Below, in pieces: positions 57,801-64,000 of a stretch of DNA of 64,000 bases. A model generated the notes under the pieces. That model did no database searches, was not told the DNA's origin, and saw only the letters and a program-made list of their open reading frames with translations. Origin of the DNA: Favolaschia claudopus (lineage: Eukaryota > Basidiomycota > Agaricomycetes > Agaricales > Mycenaceae); the NCBI GenBank assembly GCA_037176885.1, contig JAWWNJ010000026.1, positions 2,021,159 to 2,085,158 on the forward strand, written 5' to 3'. The position numbers were made by a program, and so were the translations under genes. Numbering within the stretch: position 1 is the first letter of the stretch; each line of letters starts with the position of its first letter.

Positions 57801-60750
57801 GAACAAGTCATCTCCGGTGAAATTAGATGGTACGATGTGGGAAGACGCACTTCATGAATTTAAGCCCACAATGAAGGCTCAGCATATTCGAATCATAAAA
57901 AATATGCAGCTACTATATCAAACCCGCGACGCAAAATTTGACTATGCTGCGAAACGAAGCAAACGATTAGTAAACCTGTTCAACAGTGCAAAAGAGTCTG
58001 GTGTTGACATCAACGATGATTCCGAAGACGATTTTGACCCTGCTTGGGAGAATGCAATGCAGGCCACAGTGGATCCTGACGACGTCGATCCTGACGAGAT
58101 AAGCTTTGGCAAAAACACGCGTGCCACGCGGGAAGCACTAGTCATCATTGAAGAAGCTAAATCTCACGGATTTTATTCCGTTTCCTCGAACGTGGTGATT
58201 CCAAACTGTGAAAATCTGACACGAGTTGGAAATGAGGTGATAAAATGAATGCAGAAAGTGCGCACCGGGCATTAGTGGATGATAAAAAGCGGTTGATCGA
58301 GCGGCAATTGGAGCAGCAACCAAGAGTGACAAGTAGTGTTTTGCCGGCCCTGGCTCAAAGCCAGAAGCCAGCCAAGCCAAGCCATGGCTTGAGCGGGCCA
58401 GGCCAAGCCATTTCTCTGGCTTCGTCTGGCTCTGGCTCCTGGCTTGAAGATTTCCGGGCCAAGCCAAGCCAGGTAAGCCATGGCTTTGGACATTCTTTTT
58501 GGCAGGTGAAATCGACTCAAATTTAATGAAGGGAGGACACTTTGAAGCGAAGATTACCTGCACACAACTGTTTTCCAACACTCTTCTGCAAATTTTCCGT
58601 CGAACACTACAAATTTCGACGACAAAGTCAGTGCCACTTCCAAATGAGGAAGGTTCCACTGACCGTCGACGAGGGAACGTTGCCGCGAGAGCATCAGGGA
58701 AGAGCTCTGCGAGTTTGACCTAATGTAAGTATCGTAGCTTTGGGCTATAATAATGTTAATTGACCTGAATGGCGCGTCGGAATAGAGCAAAGTAAAATTT
58801 AGTGCCAGGCCATGGCCCGAGCCAGCGGCTTTGGCTTGGCCCTGGCTTTCGCTGGCCCATGGCTCTGGCTTCAAAACTTTTGAGCCAGAGCCAGGTAAAG
58901 CCAGGCCAAAGCCATGGCTTTCGGGCCAAGCCAAGCCAGGAAAACACTAGTGACAAGGAGAAGCTGGGTTTCCGCCCGCAGTCTGACCGAATCCCTCACG
59001 CACTGTCAACTACATTACTCGATGAGGCGAAGCGAGCTAGAGAAATCTCCGACCGAGTTCGACGGGCATCTGGGACTCAGTCCACAGATGCAGCATCGGT
59101 TGGGATTCTCTTCTTCCGTACCAAAAACTCTGCATTGCACTTATAATTAAACACACCTTGAATGATGAACAGTCCAGGGCTTTTCTTCTGTTAGCAGATA
59201 AAATTGGTCGTGAACTACACACCAATCGCACTGAACCGCCGTTAACATTACTGTGCACGGGACCTGGAGGAACAGGGAGTCGGTGATTTTTAAAGCCTGG
59301 AGAGAATTTTACGAACTTACCGGACGTCCGGAGCGATTACACTTGACAGCGCCAACCGGCGTCGTGGCGAATGATATCGGTGGATCTACAATTCATGCTG
59401 AAGCCTCGTTGCGTGTGCCCCCTGCAAAAATGAAGTCGCAACCTCGTACGCGCCAAAACTTAGAAATAGAGCAAAACCGATTGAGACCTTAGTTACCGAC
59501 GAGATTTATTTTCTGAGCGCAAATGACGTAGCTCGTTGTCAGAATACTTGAGCATGGCAAGAGGGAATACCGAAAGAATTTTGGGTGGGTTAAATTGGGC
59601 TGTCTGTGGTGATCCCTGTCAGTTGCCGCCAGCTCGAGGAACATCCCTGTTCGCTCGAGAGTATGTCAGATGCTATGAAAACAATCTCTTGAATGATCTG
59701 AATGAGAAAACTCGCCAGGAAACCAAAGGCATTCAAGTTTGGCATCAGATCGAGCATGTAGTTATCCTCGATGAGATAATGAGGCAAAAAGAGGATCCTG
59801 TCTTACTTGATATATTGAAGCGACTGAGAAAAGGCTTGTGCACCGTCAATGATAAGGAAATTCTGGACCGCTATGTACTATCAGACATTGAATGCAGCGA
59901 CGAAACTAAGGCACTTACTGATGTCAAAAGGTGGATCGAGGGTCCCGGGAATGCCTGCCCCTTGATTGTCTACACCAATGCTGCTCGAGATGGTCATAAC
60001 CTGAAGATGTCAGATGCATTTTCAGTTGCGACTAGCCAGGAATATCACATCTATTATTCTAGAGATACACGGGGACGCGGATCCAAGAAATACCAACTTA
60101 CGGGTATAGTTGCTGAAGTCGCCTGGGCGATACCGGTAAAAGAAGCTAATGATCTGGGCGGGAAGGTACCTTACATGCCTGGGATGCAGTTTTTTGCACC
60201 GAGAACATCGCGACGGAGCTTGGGATATCCAATGGCAGCCCAGGAACACTTGTTTCAGTTGTATATGAAGAGATCGATGGGAGGCGCTATGCTATTTCGG
60301 CTGATGTGGACTTCAAGGCATATAGGAACAAGAACTCACATGTACCTCATCCGCACAGAGTGACTCTCAAAACCCGTATCCGATGACATCGAATTCCGGC
60401 TTCCAAATTCGGATACCTTATACTCAGCAAGACGCTCTCAGCTCCCTCTGATCCCAGCATTCGCATTTACCTCTCACAATGCACAGGGACGCTCCTTGAT
60501 GTGTGTTGTATAGATCTTGCCGGGGTGTCCGAGCATACAGAGTGCGTATGTCATGTTGTCAAGGGTGCGGAAACTAGAAGGCTTGTGCATTCTTCGACCT
60601 TTCAATTTGGACCGGATTCAAAGCCATATATCTGAGGAATTGAGAGCAGAATTGCGCAGGACCGAAGCTAAAGCTGAGAAGACGAAGACTTACACTCGTG
60701 AACGGCTATCCTGGTTCTACAACCTGATACCAGAAGGTAAAGTCAAATGA
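54882..60750 (+). pseudogene. degenerate Helitron (Rep/Pif1-type helicase)
   Basis: Fragments in several frames give the order of a Helitron replication protein. First come an N-terminal region (54,882-55,631) and a Helitron-like N domain with LFPYGVGM (about 55,745) and SFIFVMSNIIQRRQTSF. Then comes the Rep part, with EFFHLMVTKFLEIILG and the HUH-like SLHLHILIWL (about 56,490), and middle regions at 56,656-58,248. The Pif1-type helicase contains LLCTGPGGTG (59,248-59,277), LTAPTGVVANDIGGSTIHA, TDEIYF, CGDPCQLPPARG and a late AYVMLSRVRKLEGL, ending at 60,750. The Walker A lysine is lost to a one-base deletion near 59,277. Further stops and shifts occur, and the gene is interrupted at 58,334-58,949 by a MITE. 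Helitrons move by rolling-circle replication; this copy cannot be autonomous. Its 5' TC and 3' CTRR ends were not located. Confidence 0.85.
58334..58949. mobile_element. 616-bp hAT-like MITE with 8-bp target duplication
   Basis: The ends are TAGTGTTTTGCC on the left and, reading inwards from the right, TAGTGTTTTCCTGG. They are flanked by the perfect 8-bp direct duplication GTGACAAG (58326-58333 and 58950-58957). TAG-type ends with an 8-bp duplication fit the hAT superfamily. The interior is packed with GGCTTGG/CCAAGCC and CCATGG motifs in both orientations, often palindromic, and encodes no transposase. It lies inside the Helitron coding region, so it is the younger insertion. Confidence 0.85.
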
Positions 60751-63208
60751 TGCTTCAAGGAGATTTCCTGGATTTCGATTCGACGGACATGGATGCGGTA
60801 ATGACAGGTATTTGAATGAGGCGCAAGTGGACAAGCTGAATAGCGGATGTCATGATCAGTCGGAGGTATTGAATCGGTGATGCCCCAATTTTGCAGGTAG
60901 TGTTGACTTCGAAGAGCAACCGAAGGTGTCGGCAACGTTAGCATCTTATTGAGAGATAGAGGAGAGCGGCAGCGCAACATGACATAGTCGTGGTAAGTGG
61001 AGAAGATATCAAGTTCACGTGCCAAATCAATATCCGCTGATCTCGGCCCGGTCTTCTGTACATTTGAACAAACAGTTGGTACAACCGGGTAAAGGTTAAG
61101 CTTCCGCCTCGTAGAGGCCCTATACCCGTCATACTCACCCATCGCACATCGCAATTTGGGACGAGATTTCAAGACACTAAGAAGGTAGGAGTCGGAAAGT
61201 CTTCAGATAACGAGTTCTGAACAGGCAAATTTGAATAAGAATAGGTACTTTATATCTTGTAACACGGCAATCACGAAGGAGTGTGGATTCAAAGGTAAGC
61301 AAGCGTACCGTTGAGTGAGTTAATCAAGACTCGACGCTCGTACGATGTCATTCGTTTGAGACTACTCGTTGGGGATCGAAAGCTGGCATTTGTAGCGCTG
61401 TCCGTCACACTCTAACCTCGACTAGTCAAATTTCGCCGGCAGTTTGTATGTTCGGGATTGCGGAGAGATCATGGTGGTGTGGAAGTAAGAGGTATTTGAT
61501 CGCATCAGAGGTTGTAACCAATTACGGCCAAACCTCTTGCCCTTGCTCTTCGCCATCATCGTCCCTCGACATGCCCACCGTGGATGTGCGGCCTCACGGA
61601 CTTTCGACCGTCTTTAATGCTTGGAGCCTTCCGATAGAACTCTCGCTCGCTGACACCAACACCTCTGACGCGTTAAATTCCTTGACGACTCCGAGTCTGT
61701 GAATTGAAGGTGAATTGACTCTCTGACGCCGCAGCTTCGACTGAACTTTCGACGGCAAACGACTTAATTCTGCAACCAGGTCATGACCTATTATGTACCG
61801 CTCAAACTTCAGCTTCAATCTCCCCTCATTTGCCCAGGTTCCTTCTTCTTGTGTCCCTCGGACTCCCCTCGTGTCTCCCTCTTGATCTCCCCTCCTCGAA
61901 CGAGGAAATGAATCAACGTTAGCAGTACGCATTACTTCTCCCCCTGTTTGGATGTCGTCTTTTCTTCGTCTCTTGTAGGGCTTGGAACGGTATTGGGATC
62001 GGTTGGCGTGGGGGAATCGGACACAGTTTCTGAAGCTCGGTATGTCTCTTTCCCTGACTGTTTTCTTTCCCTCTCCCTTTTCACGTTTGTTCTCTTTTCT
62101 TCTGTCTACGACGAAGTAGTTGAGTTCCAGCCGAAGGCGGGGCACGAGCTAAGGATCAGAGGCATCGGACGTAGTCGAGAACTCGACTTTGACTCCATGC
62201 TAATTCGTCGCCGTCTCGTTCGGCTGTTGGCTTCCTCTGCATTTGTGTCCGCGTTCTGTCTTCTCAGTTCCCCCTTCTATTCTTTATTTGCCTCCCCCCG
62301 CGCATCTTGCTTCCACGTCAGGGACAACGGCGGATGGGATTGCGATTGCAGCGTGCGGCGGTGGCGTATGCGGGCGGTGAGTGTTGAAGACTCCCATCAA
62401 AGCAATCGCCTCTTGTCCTCCACGCTCACGTTCTCCCCCAAAACAACTATTTATGCTCGACTATTCTGCTCGGCTCTAGTAAAAACTCGACTCGCTTGAC
62501 TCTGAATCACCACTACCCACTGGACAACTGCCTGAAACGATCTACTTAATGCGTCTCATTTTTTGTTTTTGTTTTTGTTTTTCGCGTTGCTGGCTCGAAA
62601 TCTGGAGTTTGGATTTCGGAACCCCTCAATGGCCACGCCGACGGCGTTGTCCGCTCGCAGTGAAACTTGTTTTCCTCCTTGTCCCTCGCCTCAGACCGCG
62701 TCCGCTCGTAGTCGCTTCTAGTGCTGGGGTCTTACGAAGGAAATAGGACATTGCCATGTCTTTTCATTCTCGCATCCCCTTTCCACCGGGGTACACCGCC
62801 TTCTTTATCTTCTATTTCTCTCCCTGATTCTGAATACTCTGAGCTTCCATGACAGGTTCATCTCGTTAACTGCCCCGTCCCGCTTTCCAACGCTGACTCT
62901 ACCATTCCCATTTCGAATGTCTTGACACCGTGCGACTACGTCTGCCTCATGAACAGCTCGTTCATCTATACCCGGGCAGTTCGTACCGTCTTGTGCGTTT
63001 TTGCTAAATTTTCTCTGATCATACGGGAAGTCAAATACGAGTTTCTAAAGCCGATTCAGCGGGCGATTCACCGGACGATTCACAATTCGATAGCGATCCA
63101 AAAAATTTGAATCCGCTCAGAATCGGTTTCAGGTTTGTCCGCACCGGAAGGGATTCACCGAAGGATCTGATGTGAGCCATACCCACTGTTTACCCAAGAT
63201 TCCGTAAT
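60751..63208. other. gene-poor, CT-rich region
   Basis: No recognisable gene. From about 61,800 to 62,900 the + strand is CT-rich, with a GTTTTT-type run at about 62,559-62,584. The 183-codon frame at 61,948-62,499 has no domain. It may be the long upstream region of the membrane-protein gene that starts near the window end. Confidence 0.4.
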
Positions 63209-63237
63209 CTACCTACCTACCTACCTACCTACCTACC
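63209..63237. repeat. CTAC microsatellite
   Basis: About seven tandem copies of CTAC (CTACCTACCTAC...), uninterrupted. Confidence 0.9.
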
Positions 63238-63685
63238 GTGACACGGAACCAATCTTTCATTAGGTGGTCTCACACTGGCAGATGGATTTCAATCATCCTA
63301 TATATCCGACTTCCGGCCACGGTAATTACACGAAGTGGACGGATGAAAGCTGTATTCGGTGCGGTATCAGAGCGACTCATCTGGTTCTCCCCCGCGATGC
63401 TATCAGTCGATCTATCAAGTCTGGCTCGGCGGTGTGAGCGCCCAGAACAGTAACCGAAAAAGGTCTCGAGAGGAGGTTTAAGCGGCGGTGGGGGCTTTCC
63501 GCGCACTAAATATTAATCCCCACTTCCATGGTAAGCACTCCTTCCCTGAGCATCTTCACAACGCGTCGAATAACTCAAACTTCAGTCTCCTCGTAGTCAT
63601 TTCATACAATACTTCCCGTTGGTGGCGAGTACTAGTACTAGTTTGCTGACATATCCTCTCCGATCTAACATCGCATTCTTCACAG

Positions 63686-64000
63686 ATCGATTCTTTGACT
63701 TATGGTGAGAATTTCCGAGCCGTTGATTCCTTCGGAAGCATTCGAGGCTGAATAAAACTCATGATCAGGAGTGTACGCGGTGCTCTTCTATCAATCCGTC
63801 AATGTCCTAGTATCGCGACGAAGACCTCACTATCGATACCATCTGGCCTGCATGAGCGCACTCTTTCTTCTCTCCACGATACACATATCGCTGGCGTATA
63901 CATGGGCGTTCATCACAGACACCGCTGATACAGCGATATACGAGCTGTTCTCCCTCAAGAATCCTCTGCCGACGCTGTACATGCCAGACGATCCGGTTTT
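63686..64000 (+). CDS. multi-pass membrane protein, 5' part, cut by the window end
   Basis: A 19-nt exon (63686-63704, IDSLTYG) is followed by a 64-nt intron (63705-63768) and an exon running off the window. The frame reads VYAVLFYQSVNVLVSRRR, then YHLACMSALFLLSTIHISLA, ITDTADTAIYELFSL and LPTLYMPDD. This is the first two helices and the loop of a basidiomycete 7-TM family in which the first helix ends in a basic cluster and the second is followed by a longer loop. It is related in layout, though not closely in sequence, to the 7-TM gene at 36.5-37.9 kb. The upstream exon with the start codon could not be fixed; an ATG lies at about 63,528. Confidence 0.6.

Noticed and set aside
61948..62499. 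183-codon + strand open frame
   Set aside because: CT-skewed region, no domain or signal, no supporting splice structure.

Overview
The window reads as nuclear DNA of a filamentous basidiomycete, most likely an Agaricomycete. The genes are cut by many short GT-AG introns (about 48 to 84 nt) with CTNAY-like branch sites. The recognisable families are typical of that group: RTA1-like membrane protein, APC-type amino-acid/GABA permease, DUF1254/DUF1214 protein, DUF4419 protein, ZZ-finger protein, a CCSQLFC-type RING protein, short F-box-like proteins and basidiomycete-specific 7-TM proteins. Gene density is low and repeats are abundant. No rRNA, confident tRNA, CRISPR array or bacterial-type operon was seen. 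All gene structures were spliced by eye.

Region by region. 1-14,500: no confident gene. It holds compositionally skewed DNA and two diverged copies of one segment (about 2.2-5.3 kb and 9.4-13.7 kb), each carrying an array of a tRNA-like repeat. The second copy is split by a 1.8-kb insertion that carries a degenerate ORF. 14.5-17.0 kb: a ZZ-finger gene (+) convergent with a tail-anchored RING gene (-). 18.5-21.3 kb: a multi-exon APC permease. 22.0-22.7 kb: a secreted, probably GPI-anchored protein. 23.4-26.9 kb: three paralogous F-box-like genes in alternating orientation. 27.2-28.8 kb: DUF1254/DUF1214 protein (-). 30.3-31.8 kb: broken DUF4419 gene (-). 32.8-34.3 kb: intact ten-exon RTA1-like gene with a TATA box. 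35.2-36.3 kb: short-chain dehydrogenase pseudogene. 36.5-37.9 kb: 7-TM protein (-). 39.5-45.9 kb: decaying or frameshifted basidiomycete-specific genes.

46.4-60.8 kb is a transposon-rich block. A 5.2-kb pyrimidine-rich element lies between two structured 64/65-bp direct repeats and contains a coding-like 70-bp minisatellite. Next comes a 3-kb block rich in AAGT/ACTT motifs with strong hairpins. Then comes a degenerate Helitron (HUH Rep plus Pif1-type helicase) interrupted by a 616-bp hAT-like MITE with an 8-bp target duplication. 60.8-63.7 kb is gene-poor and CT-rich. The window ends inside the 5' part of another multi-pass membrane protein gene.

There is no operon-like linkage and nothing suggests the genes form one pathway. 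The main story is local duplication and decay: paralogue clusters, single-base frameshifts, an apparently exonised intron, and nested transposons.
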